64,000 bases of DNA, from assembly GCA_902596205.1 (NCBI GenBank), contig CACJSY010000004.1, forward strand, positions 41,934 to 105,933. The letters are read 5' to 3'. The notes beneath the pieces are model-generated. The model was not told the origin of the DNA and did no database searches. It worked only from the letters and a program-made list of their open reading frames with translations. Within the stretch, counting starts at the first letter, position 1, and each line of letters opens with the position of its first letter. The position numbers and the translations under genes were made by a program. Shown piece after piece: positions 1-9,802 of this stretch. This DNA comes from an uncultured Pelagibacteraceae bacterium (GTDB lineage Bacteria; Pseudomonadota; Alphaproteobacteria; Pelagibacterales; Pelagibacteraceae).

Positions 1-498
1 TGCTAAAGCTATAAATAACTTAACAGCTAAATCTCCTAAAGCTAAAGTTACCCAAGGAATTCCTGTTGCATAAAAAGCAATTGAAAAAAATAAAAAAGTG
101 TCAGTTGCAGATCCAATCACTGAAGATGCTAGAGGAGCTACATACCATACTTTTTTTCTTAAGGAGTCAAAGATTTGAACATCTAAGTTTTGAGCTATAA
201 AAAATGCAACACCTGAACCAATAGCAATTCTTATAGAGATAATATCTGCAAAATTGGTAGACACAAATAGCGTTAAAAGCACCCCTATCGTAAATCCTAT
301 ATATACCACTTTTCTTGCTACAAATTTTCCATAAGCACGATTTGCTAAGTCTGTAATTAAAAAAGTGATTGGATAACTAAAAGCACCATAAGTTAAAATT
401 TCATTTAAACCAAAATATTGAATTGGATATTGAACTAAATAGTTTGAAATAACCACAACCAAACCCATTAACAGAGAGAGTTTGTAAAATAAATTCAT
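1..498 (-). CDS. VUT/YhhQ family queuosine precursor transporter (partial, runs off window start)
   Basis: Minus-strand reading from CAT at 496-498 gives MNLFYKLSLLMGLVVVISNYLVQYPIQYFGLNEILTYGAFSYPITFLITDLANRAYGK..., hydrophobic, typical of the VUT family; not in the ORF track because it is truncated by the window edge. Confidence 0.75.
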   Translation of the reverse strand, partial: MNLFYKLSLLMGLVVVISNYLVQYPIQYFGLNEILTYGAFSYPITFLITDLANRAYGKFVARKVVYIGFTIGVLLTLFVSTNFADIISIRIAIGSGVAFFIAQNLDVQIFDSLRKKVWYVAPLASSVIGSATDTFLFFSIAFYATGIPWVTLALGDLAVKLFIALA

Positions 499-505
499 TA
501 TAGGA

Positions 506-784
506 TTATGATTTAGCTGAAATAGATGCTTTAATTTTTTTTACTTTTTTGGACAAGTTTGCGTTTTTAGCTGATATTAAAAACTTATCTAAACCGCCTT
601 TGAAATCTACAGTTCTTAAAGCAGCGTTTGCAACGTTTAATTTAATATCTTTTTTCAAGATATCACTCCTAAAAGTGACTTTTTTTAAATTTGGTAAAAA
701 TCTTCTTTTAGTTTTATTTTTTGCGTGGCTAACGTTGTGACCTTTTAAAGGTGATTTTCCAGTTAATTCGCATCTTTTAGACAT
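506..784 (-). CDS. rpmB: 50S ribosomal protein L28
   Basis: MSKRCELTGKSPLKGHNVSHAKNKTKRRFLPNL is a canonical L28 N-terminus. Confidence 0.97.
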   Translation of the reverse strand: MSKRCELTGKSPLKGHNVSHAKNKTKRRFLPNLKKVTFRSDILKKDIKLNVANAALRTVDFKGGLDKFLISAKNANLSKKVKKIKASISAKS

Positions 785-800
785 AATTTTTTCCTGGTGT

Positions 801-829
801 TATATAGTTCCTGTATACAGTGGGGTCAA
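801..829 (-). promoter_or_regulatory. Putative sigma70 promoter of rpmB (TTGACC-17-TATATA)
   Basis: Reverse complement reads TTGACC CCACTGTATACAGGAAC TATATA just upstream of rpmB. Confidence 0.5.
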
Positions 830-1872
830 GCGTTAATTCCAACTGCTTCACTTATATTTTTGAGATTTTCTTTTTTTAATATTGATATTAAGTCTTTCTT
901 TATCTGTTTAACAATACCAGGCCCTTTGTAAACCATCCCAGTATATAATTGTACGGCATCAGCTCCCGCTGATATTTTTTCAAAGGCACTTTCTCCTGAG
1001 TCTACTCCTCCAACTCCAATTATTTTTATTTTTCCTTTAGTTTCCCTATAAAATTTTTTTATTAAATTTGTGGAAATGTCTTTAAGTGGTTGCCCTGATA
1101 GCCCGCCTGTTTCATGCTTGTTTATATCAGAAAGAACATCGCGATTACTGTCTGTCGTATTAGAAACTATTAAACCTTGTATTTTATGGCTAATTACTAA
1201 ATCAACTATCTTACCTATTTCATTATCATTTATGTCTGGTGATATTTTTATTGCTATTGGACAATTAATCTTTTTTTCTTTTTTAATTTTATTTATTCCA
1301 GAAAGAAGTTTTTTCATTTCATTTTGGTCATGAAAATCTCTTAAACCTTCTGTGTTCGGGGAAGAAATATTGATTGTTATGTATCCAGCATGAATTGCAA
1401 GTCTCGAAAGGCAAATGTAATAATCATTCTCTTTATTTTTTGTTTCTTTATTTGGTCCAATGTTAATACCTAGAAAGCCATCAGGATGATTATTAGATAT
1501 TCGGTTTGAAACAGTTTCTGAACCATGATTGTTAAATCCGAGACGATTAATAAGCGCTTGATCTTTCTCTAGTCTAAATATTCTAGGTTTAGGATTGCCC
1601 AATTGTTGTTTTGGAGTAATTGTGCCTACTTCTATAAAACCAAAGCCAAATTTAAATAAAGAGTTATAAACCTCTGCACTTTTATCAAAACCTGCTGCTA
1701 AGCCAATGGGGTTAGATATTGTTTTACCTAAAAGATTTATCTTAAGCATTTGTTCATCTTCAACATAAAAAAAACTTTTTGGAAGAATGTTTGCTTTTAA
1801 AGACTTAATAGCCAAATCATGTGCTACTTCTGGGTCTAAAGAAAATATATAAGGCCTTAATATTGAAAACAT
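826..1872 (-). CDS. pyrD: Dihydroorotate dehydrogenase (quinone)
   Basis: NPIGLAAGFDKSAEVYN, GFIEVGTITPKQQLGNPKPRIFRL, NISSPNTEGLRD, IIGVGGVDSGESAFEKISAGADAVQLYTGM motifs. Confidence 0.96.
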   Translation of the reverse strand: MFSILRPYIFSLDPEVAHDLAIKSLKANILPKSFFYVEDEQMLKINLLGKTISNPIGLAAGFDKSAEVYNSLFKFGFGFIEVGTITPKQQLGNPKPRIFRLEKDQALINRLGFNNHGSETVSNRISNNHPDGFLGINIGPNKETKNKENDYYICLSRLAIHAGYITINISSPNTEGLRDFHDQNEMKKLLSGINKIKKEKKINCPIAIKISPDINDNEIGKIVDLVISHKIQGLIVSNTTDSNRDVLSDINKHETGGLSGQPLKDISTNLIKKFYRETKGKIKIIGVGGVDSGESAFEKISAGADAVQLYTGMVYKGPGIVKQIKKDLISILKKENLKNISEAVGINA

Positions 1873-3440
1873 TAATTATTACTTATCTTATCTTTCATTA
1901 ATTCAATTGTCTCTTTCAATCCGAAGAAGCTGACAAAATAACCCATCCTAGGACCATTTTCTTCTCCAAATACAACTTCATAAATTAATTTAAACCAATC
2001 TCGGAGGTTTTCTTCATAACCATTTTCTTTACCTGTTGCGTAGACGATAGTTTGGATTTCTTCTGGTTTTAAATTTTGTTTAATTTCAGATAATTTTATA
2101 ACTAGATTATCTAATGCTTTCTTCTCACTCGCTGAAGGTTTTTTAAATTTTTTATTTGGTTCAACTTTATCTTTGAAATAATTTATAGCATATTCAGTCA
2201 ATCCATCTAAAATCGGATAATCTTTTGGTTTTATCTCTTTATGAAATCTATTAATGAACTTCCATAGTATTTCTTTATTATCTGCATTGCTAGACCCAAC
2301 TAAATTTAGCAACATTGAAAACGGCATTACGATTTTTTCTGATGGCGGTTTTCCATTGTGTACGTGCCAAACTGGATTTAAAATTTGATCCTTATCTTTT
2401 TGACTGGAATATTTTTCGATACAAGTCAAATACTCATCAACAGTTTTAGGTACAACTTCGGCGTAAAGCTTTTTAGCTCTTTTTGGATTTGGATACATAT
2501 AAAGAGACAAACTCTCTGGTGAAGCATATCTTAACCATTGTTCAATTGAAATTCCATTACCTTTAGACTTTGATATTTTTTCTCCTTTTTCATCTAGGAA
2601 AAGCTCATAAGCAAAGCCGTGAGGAGGATTTTTTCCAAGAGTTTTACAAATTTTATTAGACAAAATTGCACTCTCTGTTAAGTCTTTACCGTACATTTCA
2701 AAATCAACATCAAACGTAAACCATCTCATTGCCCAGTCTACCTTCCACTGAAGTTTACATTTTCCATTTAAAATACTAGTTTCTATTTTTTTTCCATTAT
2801 TATCGAAAACTACTTCTCCAGTCTTCTTATCCATTTCTAATAATGAAATCTCTAAAACTTTTCCGGTTTCAGGACATATCGGTAGGAATGGACAATATGT
2901 TTTTCTTCTTTCCTGTCTCAGAGTAGGTAAGATAATATTCATCACATCTTCATATTTTTCTAAAACTCTTAATAATGAGTCATTAAAAACACCGGTTTTA
3001 TAATTTTCTGTCGAGCTTTTAAAAATAAATTTAAAATTAAATTTATTTAAAAACTTTTTGAGCATCTCGTTATTATGCTCACCAAAACTATTATATTTTT
3101 TAAATGGGTCTGGTATATCTGTAAGAGGTTTTCCTAAATTATCTTTTAAAACTTGATCATTCGGAATATTGTCAGGTACTTTTCTTAAGCCGTCCATATC
3201 ATCAGAGAAAGCAATCAGTTCATGATTAATTTTTTCTATATGGTTAAGGGCATTAATCATCATGGTAGTCCTGGCCACTTCTCCAAATGTTCCAATGTGT
3301 GGCAAACCGCTAGGGCCATAGCCGGTTTGAAAAGTTATTTTGTTCTTTTTTTTTATAATCTCGTTTCTATCTTTTAATAACTTTCTTATTTCGACAAATG
3401 GCCAAGATGATGTTGATTGAATTATGTTCTTATCCATCAT
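1872..3440 (-). CDS. lysS: Class I lysyl-tRNA synthetase
   Basis: GYGPSGLPHIGTFGEVART (HIGH-like) and EKISKSKGNGISIEQWLRY (KMSKS-like), class I LysRS architecture. Confidence 0.93.
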   Translation of the reverse strand: MMDKNIIQSTSSWPFVEIRKLLKDRNEIIKKKNKITFQTGYGPSGLPHIGTFGEVARTTMMINALNHIEKINHELIAFSDDMDGLRKVPDNIPNDQVLKDNLGKPLTDIPDPFKKYNSFGEHNNEMLKKFLNKFNFKFIFKSSTENYKTGVFNDSLLRVLEKYEDVMNIILPTLRQERRKTYCPFLPICPETGKVLEISLLEMDKKTGEVVFDNNGKKIETSILNGKCKLQWKVDWAMRWFTFDVDFEMYGKDLTESAILSNKICKTLGKNPPHGFAYELFLDEKGEKISKSKGNGISIEQWLRYASPESLSLYMYPNPKRAKKLYAEVVPKTVDEYLTCIEKYSSQKDKDQILNPVWHVHNGKPPSEKIVMPFSMLLNLVGSSNADNKEILWKFINRFHKEIKPKDYPILDGLTEYAINYFKDKVEPNKKFKKPSASEKKALDNLVIKLSEIKQNLKPEEIQTIVYATGKENGYEENLRDWFKLIYEVVFGEENGPRMGYFVSFFGLKETIELMKDKISNN

Positions 3441-3533
3441 ACTAATGGTTTATTAAATTTTATATGCAAAATACAGATATAATTACGTCATATTAAGTTG
3501 AATTTTAAAACTAATTAAATAATCTCATTTATA

Positions 3534-4982
3534 ATGGCTAGCAACAAAACAGTCTTTTTCTTAATCGGTGTATTACTCATTGTACTAGGTCTTTCAATGT
3601 TAGCGCCGTATTCGATGCAAATTTTATATAAAGAAAATAGTCATAGTTTCATATCATCGTCTTTTGTAACCATATTTATTGGAATTTTATGCGTGCTTGC
3701 AAATCTAGAAAAAGATTTTAAGCTAAACCTTAGACAAACTTTTTTATTTTCAACACTTGCTTGGGTGATGGTTGCAATTTTTGGTAGCTTACCATTTTTG
3801 TTATCAAGTCAGTCTTTCTCTTTCAGTGACGCCTTTTTTGAGAGTATGTCTGGTATTACAACTACAGGAGCAACAATTATTTCTGATTTAGACAATAGCC
3901 CGAAAAGTATTTTATTGTGGAGAGCTATAATGCAATGGTTAGGCGGAATTGGAATAGTGGTTATGGCTATTACAATTCTACCTTTATTAAAGGTCGGAGG
4001 GATGCAACTTTTTAAAATGGAAGGTCCAGATACAACAGAAAAAATTTTGCCAAGAACTATTGAAGTAGCTGCTATTATAATTTCTACTTATATAATCTTA
4101 ACATTGTTTTGTGGTTTTTTTTATTGGATATTTGGTATGACAATCTTTGACAGTATTTGTCATGCTATGACAACAATAGCTACGGGAGGATTTTCTACCC
4201 ACAATGACTCAATAGGTTTCTTTAAAAATTCTAATATAGAAATAGTTGCGAGCATATTTATTATTTTGGGGAGTATTCCTTTTATTTCTTATTTAAAATT
4301 TTCCCAAGGAAATAGAAAAATTTTTTTTCAAGATGTTCAAATTAAAGGTCTGATTTACTTGTTGGTGATCTCAATAACAATAATGTTTTTGTATCTAATA
4401 TTTATAAATTATGAAAGTAATTTATTTGATAAGATAAGAATTTCGTCATTTAACGTTATTTCAATTTTATCCGGAACTGGATATGTAACTGATGACTTTG
4501 GTTTATGGGGAAAATTTTCTTTAATTTTTTTCTTATTCTTAATGTTTATAGGTGGATGTGCAGGTTCAACTGCGTGTGGTATAAAAATTTTTAGACTACA
4601 AATGCTTTTAATATTTCTTAAAAATCAAGTCAAAAAGCTGGTCTACCCTAATAGTGTAATTATAACCAAATATAATAACCACAAAATTTCAGATGATTTT
4701 ATTAGGTCAGTAATAATTTTTATTTTTTCCTTTTTGTTTATATTTTTAATAATTGCCATGCTTCTTTCGATAAGTGGATTAGATTTTGTTACATCAATAT
4801 CTGGTGCTGCGAGTTCAATTTCTAATGTCGGGCCGGGATTAGGAGAAATTATTGGGCCAGATGGAAACTATAAAAATTTACCAGATTTATCTAAATGGAT
4901 TTTAGCAACTGGAATGTTACTAGGAAGATTAGAACTATTTGCAGTTCTTGTACTTTTTTTTCCTTCTTTTTGGAGAAATTAA
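3534..4982 (+). CDS. trkH: TrkH-family potassium uptake protein
   Basis: ESMSGITTTGATII, MTTIATGGFSTHNDSIG, GGCAGSTACGIKIFR selectivity-loop motifs; multiple TM segments. Confidence 0.93.
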   Translation: MASNKTVFFLIGVLLIVLGLSMLAPYSMQILYKENSHSFISSSFVTIFIGILCVLANLEKDFKLNLRQTFLFSTLAWVMVAIFGSLPFLLSSQSFSFSDAFFESMSGITTTGATIISDLDNSPKSILLWRAIMQWLGGIGIVVMAITILPLLKVGGMQLFKMEGPDTTEKILPRTIEVAAIIISTYIILTLFCGFFYWIFGMTIFDSICHAMTTIATGGFSTHNDSIGFFKNSNIEIVASIFIILGSIPFISYLKFSQGNRKIFFQDVQIKGLIYLLVISITIMFLYLIFINYESNLFDKIRISSFNVISILSGTGYVTDDFGLWGKFSLIFFLFLMFIGGCAGSTACGIKIFRLQMLLIFLKNQVKKLVYPNSVIITKYNNHKISDDFIRSVIIFIFSFLFIFLIIAMLLSISGLDFVTSISGAASSISNVGPGLGEIIGPDGNYKNLPDLSKWILATGMLLGRLELFAVLVLFFPSFWRN

Positions 4983-4985
4983 AAT

Positions 4986-6359
4986 ATGGAAATATCAAAA
5001 AAACAAACTCTTTCTAATTCATTCGCGGTTTATTTTGATCGGAGAATGATAAAGATATTATTACTTGGCGCGATAAGTGGTTTCCCTTGGGTAATTATAG
5101 GAAGTAGTTTGAGCCTTTGGCTAAAGGAAGATGGTTTAAGTAGAAGTACAATTGGGTGGGCAGGTTTAATTTTTGCTGTTTACGCTTTTAATTACTTATG
5201 GGCGCCTATTATTGATAGAGTTAGAATTCCTTTGCTAACAAATAAATTTGGTCATAGACGAAGTTGGATAATAGTAATGCAAACTATTATTTTATTTAGC
5301 TTAATTTCTTGGAGTTTAATCAATCCAACTGCAAATTTGGCATTAGTAATAAGCATAGGTTTGATAATTGCAATAGCCTCTGCAACCCAGGACATCACTT
5401 TAGATGCTTTAAGAATTGAGCAAATCGGAGAGCATGAAGGTAAGTCAATGCAAGCAGGTGCTGCAATGGCTGTAGTCGGTTGGTGGACTGGTTACAAACT
5501 AGGTGGTGTCGTTTCTCTCAATACTGCAGAATTTTTTCAGCTGGCTGGTTTTGAAAACTATTGGCAAATAACTTTTTTAGTTTTGGGTATCTTAATAATT
5601 ATTTGCAATATTGGTTTAATGTTCGTGAATGAGACAAATACATTTGATAGAGAAGCAAATCAAAAACAAGCTGAAAAAATTATTGCGGGAAAGTTGGGCT
5701 CCTCGAATATAATAACTAAAATTATTGCATGGTTGACAGGAACTATTATTGGTCCAGTTATTAGTTTTTTCAAAAAAAATGGTTTTAACATTGCAATAGC
5801 TATCTTGGGTTTTGTTTTTCTTTTTAAAATTGGGGAGGCTTTTCTAGGAAGAATGTCTGTAATTTTTTATAAGGAAATTGGATTTACCAAGTCTGACATA
5901 GCACTTTACTCAAAAGGACTTGGTTGGATTACAACTGTAATATTCACTTTATTAGGTGGACTATTTGCAATTAGATCAGGAGTAATTACTGCAATGTTTG
6001 TATCGGGAATTTTAATGGCTTCAACAAATCTACTATTTTCACTTTTGGCTTGGTCAGGAAAATCTGAATTACTTTTTGCAATTGCAGTCATTTTCGATGA
6101 TATGGCAGCTGCTTTTGCCACTGTAGCATTTGTAGCCTTCATTTCTATGTTGGTCGATAGAACTTATACTGCTACACAGTATGCGCTCTTAGCCTCGATA
6201 GGCACCGCAGGTAGAACTACTCTTGCAGCATCTTCGGGTGCTTTAGTCGATTGGTTAAATGGTGATTGGGGAATATTCTTTATAATTACGGCAGTAATGG
6301 TGATCCCCTCTTTAATTTTTCTCTATTTAATAAAAGATAAGCTTAAATTAAATGACTAA
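4986..6359 (+). CDS. AmpG-like MFS transporter
   Basis: Approximately 12 TM; AmpG/PAT-like motifs (LYLLWAP-like YLWAPIIDRVRIP, ATQDITLDALRIE, QYALLASIGTAGRT). Confidence 0.8.
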   Translation: MEISKKQTLSNSFAVYFDRRMIKILLLGAISGFPWVIIGSSLSLWLKEDGLSRSTIGWAGLIFAVYAFNYLWAPIIDRVRIPLLTNKFGHRRSWIIVMQTIILFSLISWSLINPTANLALVISIGLIIAIASATQDITLDALRIEQIGEHEGKSMQAGAAMAVVGWWTGYKLGGVVSLNTAEFFQLAGFENYWQITFLVLGILIIICNIGLMFVNETNTFDREANQKQAEKIIAGKLGSSNIITKIIAWLTGTIIGPVISFFKKNGFNIAIAILGFVFLFKIGEAFLGRMSVIFYKEIGFTKSDIALYSKGLGWITTVIFTLLGGLFAIRSGVITAMFVSGILMASTNLLFSLLAWSGKSELLFAIAVIFDDMAAAFATVAFVAFISMLVDRTYTATQYALLASIGTAGRTTLAASSGALVDWLNGDWGIFFIITAVMVIPSLIFLYLIKDKLKLND

Positions 6360-7092
6360 GTATTTTACTAACAATTTTCCAGTAATAAGTCTTCATAAGA
6401 GACCCTCAAAAAAATCAGAAGTAGTGACCCAAATGATTTATGGGGAGAGTTTTTTGGTATCAAAAAAAACGAAAAAATGGCTTAAAATTAAAATTACTGA
6501 AGATAATTATAAGGGTTATATATTAAATAAAAACTTTATACACTTATTAAAGCCTAGTCATAAAATTAATGTTTTAAAAGCAAAAATTTACAAATTTCCT
6601 AACAAACGAAAAAAAATAAATGAAATTACTTTTGGATCAAAAATTAAGGTTATAAGCATCAAAGGAAAATTTTTTAAATTTTCGAAAGGTTGGATTAACA
6701 AAAAAGAGGTAAAACCTATATCATATAAAAATAAAAATCCATTTAGTAAAATTACTATCTTTAAAAACATTAAATATAAATGGGGAGGAAAAACTTTTAA
6801 AGGGATTGATTGCTCTGCCTTAATCCAGCTATTTCTTAATTTTAATAATAAGTTTTGTCCTAGAGATGCTAAAGATCAAGTAAAGTATTTTAAAAAAAAT
6901 GTAAAACTTAGCAATGTAAGGAAAAACGATATTATTTATTGGAAAGGACACGTAGCTTTAGCTTTATCTAATAAAAAACTTATTCACGCTTATGGACCGA
7001 TGAAAAAGACTGTAATTATGGGAATAGATCAAACAATAAAAAGGATTGAAAAAACTGCAAATTTAAAAGTAATTGGAATTAAAAGGCTATAA
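6352..7092 (+). CDS. NlpC/P60-family cell wall hydrolase with SH3-like domains
   Basis: YKWGGKTFKGIDCSALIQLFLN (catalytic Cys motif), DIIYWKGHVALALSNKKLIHAYG (His motif). Confidence 0.88.
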   Translation: MTKYFTNNFPVISLHKRPSKKSEVVTQMIYGESFLVSKKTKKWLKIKITEDNYKGYILNKNFIHLLKPSHKINVLKAKIYKFPNKRKKINEITFGSKIKVISIKGKFFKFSKGWINKKEVKPISYKNKNPFSKITIFKNIKYKWGGKTFKGIDCSALIQLFLNFNNKFCPRDAKDQVKYFKKNVKLSNVRKNDIIYWKGHVALALSNKKLIHAYGPMKKTVIMGIDQTIKRIEKTANLKVIGIKRL

Positions 7093-7246
7093 ATGGCAAA
7101 GGCAGCTTCAGTCTCCCTCCACTGCCCTTAAATATAATTTAAATGATTCGTAGTTAATAATTAAGACTCTTTTTAGTTGTGTGGATATAAGCAGTAGTCG
7201 CAAATCCTAATTAAAAATTGGTAGCACAATGTGATAACATTTTCTT

Positions 7247-7822
7247 ATGAGAAGACTATTAGAAACTATAGTTCTTTTTTTGATTCTTATAAATCCTTTA
7301 AAAGCAGACGATATACAAAGCTTTGAGATCGACGGGATGAGTATTGGAGATAGCTTGTTAAAATATTTTAATGAAAAGGAAATAAATAATTCGATAAAAA
7401 CAGAATACGCAAGTAAAAAATTTTATAGCGTGCACTTTTCTAGTGACTTAAATAATTATGATCAATACAGTTTCTCAATAAAATCAGGTGATAAAAAATA
7501 TATGATTTATGATCTGAGTGGTGACATTTATTTTGTTGATGATTTGTCAGGCTGCTTAAAAAAAAAGAAAGAAATAGTCAAAGAAATAAGTTCTATGTAT
7601 TCAAGTATTAAAAAAGAAAATTACTCACATAAATACAAAACTATTGCCGATGGCAAAAGTATATCTGAAGTCACAGATCTAGAATTTAAAAATGGGTTTA
7701 TAAGAATTTATTGCAACAGTTATTCAAAAGAAACAGAAAAATTAGGATTCAAAGACTCCTTAGTAGTGAGTATTTCTAATAATGAATTTATGGATTGGTT
7801 AAATAATGAAGCTTACAAATAA
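7247..7822 (+). CDS. Hypothetical secreted protein
   Basis: Intact 191-aa ORF with signal-peptide-like N-terminus (MRRLLETIVLFLILINPLKADD); no family recognised. Confidence 0.65.
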   Translation: MRRLLETIVLFLILINPLKADDIQSFEIDGMSIGDSLLKYFNEKEINNSIKTEYASKKFYSVHFSSDLNNYDQYSFSIKSGDKKYMIYDLSGDIYFVDDLSGCLKKKKEIVKEISSMYSSIKKENYSHKYKTIADGKSISEVTDLEFKNGFIRIYCNSYSKETEKLGFKDSLVVSISNNEFMDWLNNEAYK

Positions 7823-7891
7823 ATTCATTACAATCTCAAAAAAGATTATATAGTGACGACTATACGACGACCATATAGCGACCAATCTTAA

Positions 7892-9628
7892 TTAAAATTT
7901 TAGTTTAAATCCTAAATTTCCACTTAAGCTTTTAACATCCTGATTGGTATTTTTTGCAGAAATACCAGCAGTAAATTTTCCGTTATTTGTAATCTTTTTT
8001 TCGTATCCTAAATTAGTAACTAATGAAATCTCTCTTGTAAGAGCATTATCTTGTTTGTACGTAGCGCTTGTGCCATTAATTGAATAAACTTGAGATTTAT
8101 CTCCTACCGAATTTCTAAAATCTAACAACCAACCTAGATTAAAATTATTATTATCATTATTTAAAATATTATATTTATCAGAAAAAAATACAGACACATT
8201 TCCCGCTTTTCTATTTCTCCATGAATAATATTTGCTCTCGTCATAACTCGGAGTGATAGAAAAACTTCCAGTTAATCCAACATTTGGAATAAGCTTGGAG
8301 TTAGTTTTTGTTACACCAGAATGTATTTCGAAAGTTTGGTAATTACTATCTATATTTAATTTACCCGATGATGTTGTGTTTGTTAAAATTGTTCTCTCAC
8401 CCTCTTTTAAAGTAATTCCACCCAAAATAAAAGAGTCTAAGTTTAAAAGATATTTATTGCTTGTAAGATACAATCCAGCAGAAACATTTTGATATGTTAT
8501 TTTATGATCTGTTTCAAAATCTTGAACTCCAGCTTCAAAAGCGAGAATGAAATCTGAATTTTCTAAAGGTGAAATTAAATTAGCTCCCACATTAAATAAA
8601 TCATACTCTAAAGCCAAATTTGCGGCATGTTCTTTTCGATTTAAAAGAGAGGTATAAGTTTCTCCCCATCCATTACCATCATATAAATTTTCTGAGTCTT
8701 TGTATCTGTTTATAAATTGTCTTATGTTTAGTGATTTATAACTTAAAAGTTCATCTAACGTTTCACTTCCACCTTGACCTACTGACCCTGCTGATCCTTT
8801 TACTACTTGGTTGCCATCAAGATCTTTTAATGTGAATGAACCCTCGGTTTCATAAAAATAAGATTGACCGGCTCCATGATTAATTTTTAATGTACTTCCA
8901 GTCCTTAAAAGGGCATCTAATTTTCCAACTACTATACCTTTGTCTTTTAAAGTAATTGTAGAATTGTTTCCGTACAATTTGATAGCATCGTTTCCAACAT
9001 CATTTTTTATTGTTCCGCTATTGGTAACTGAAGAACTTGCGCCAACTCTTATGGTTGCGTTACTACTGTCAGTATTTGTCATAGTACCACTTGAGTTATT
9101 TATTACTGTAGCTGCAGTATTAGAGTCAGCTGCAAAAATTGCAGAACCTTGGTCAGTTGCTTCAATTGTTCCAGAGTTAGTAATTGTCAAGCCTGTAGTA
9201 CTATTACTAGTGGATTTACTAATTCTAATTGTATTTCTAGTTGCTGAAATCTGACCGCTAGAATTATTTGTAATGCTTGCATCAGTTGTTCCTTTAACAT
9301 CTATTGCAACTATTCCGCTTGAACTGATTGTGCCAGAATTTGAAATTGTTAAATCAGAAGTATCGTCTGCAAAAATACTAACTGTATTTGATGTTATTGT
9401 GGAACCAGAGTCAACGGTAACACTTACAGTGTCTCCAGTAATGTTTGCAGGTTTAGTTGCGCCAGTATTTAAAGTTGAATTATTTGTAACTGTTAAAAAT
9501 TCATCGTTCCCATCAATATCTTGCTGACTGGTAGTTGTAGCGCCATCATTTAGAGTTGCGCTGTCAGCTAAGACAACTTGGAATAAGGATAAAAAACTAA
9601 AAAAAAGTAAAATTAGCTTAAAATACAT
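7892..9628 (-). CDS. Autotransporter-like outer membrane protein
   Basis: Signal peptide, repeated SNSGTI/NNSSGT passenger motifs, C-terminal barrel-like region ending in ...LGFKLKF. Confidence 0.75.
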   Translation of the reverse strand: MYFKLILLFFSFLSLFQVVLADSATLNDGATTTSQQDIDGNDEFLTVTNNSTLNTGATKPANITGDTVSVTVDSGSTITSNTVSIFADDTSDLTISNSGTISSSGIVAIDVKGTTDASITNNSSGQISATRNTIRISKSTSNSTTGLTITNSGTIEATDQGSAIFAADSNTAATVINNSSGTMTNTDSSNATIRVGASSSVTNSGTIKNDVGNDAIKLYGNNSTITLKDKGIVVGKLDALLRTGSTLKINHGAGQSYFYETEGSFTLKDLDGNQVVKGSAGSVGQGGSETLDELLSYKSLNIRQFINRYKDSENLYDGNGWGETYTSLLNRKEHAANLALEYDLFNVGANLISPLENSDFILAFEAGVQDFETDHKITYQNVSAGLYLTSNKYLLNLDSFILGGITLKEGERTILTNTTSSGKLNIDSNYQTFEIHSGVTKTNSKLIPNVGLTGSFSITPSYDESKYYSWRNRKAGNVSVFFSDKYNILNNDNNNFNLGWLLDFRNSVGDKSQVYSINGTSATYKQDNALTREISLVTNLGYEKKITNNGKFTAGISAKNTNQDVKSLSGNLGFKLKF

Positions 9629-9693
9629 TTTGTGTAATTTATTTAAGATAGAATTAATATCAATTTTAAAAAAGTTAATAAAATCCTGGATAA

Positions 9694-9783
9694 TGGCGGA
9701 GAGAGAGGGATTCGAACCCTCGAAACGGTTTCCCGTTTACACGCTTTCCAAGCGTGCGCCTTCAACCACTCGGCCACCTCTCC
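9694..9783 (-). tRNA. tRNA-Ser(GGA) with encoded CCA
   Basis: GGAGAGGTGGCCGAGTGGTTGAAGGCGCACGCTTGGAAAGCGTG...GAGGGTTCGAATCCCTCTCTCTCCGCCA; long variable arm. Confidence 0.95.
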
Positions 9784-9802
9784 TTTTAAAAAAAACAATA
9801 AA

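Noticed and set aside
7093-7246. GC-richer patch GGCAGCTTCAGTCTCCCTCCACTGCC after the NlpC/P60 gene, considered as tRNA/tmRNA 3' remnant or att site
   Set aside because: Does not fold into a T-arm plus acceptor; no integrase or matching repeat seen; only a weak GGCAG/CTGCC pairing
8940-9527. Two plus-strand ORFs (104 and 84 aa) opposite the autotransporter passenger
   Set aside because: Valine/isoleucine-rich antisense reading of repetitive Thr/Ser/Asn codons; composition artefact, no family resemblance
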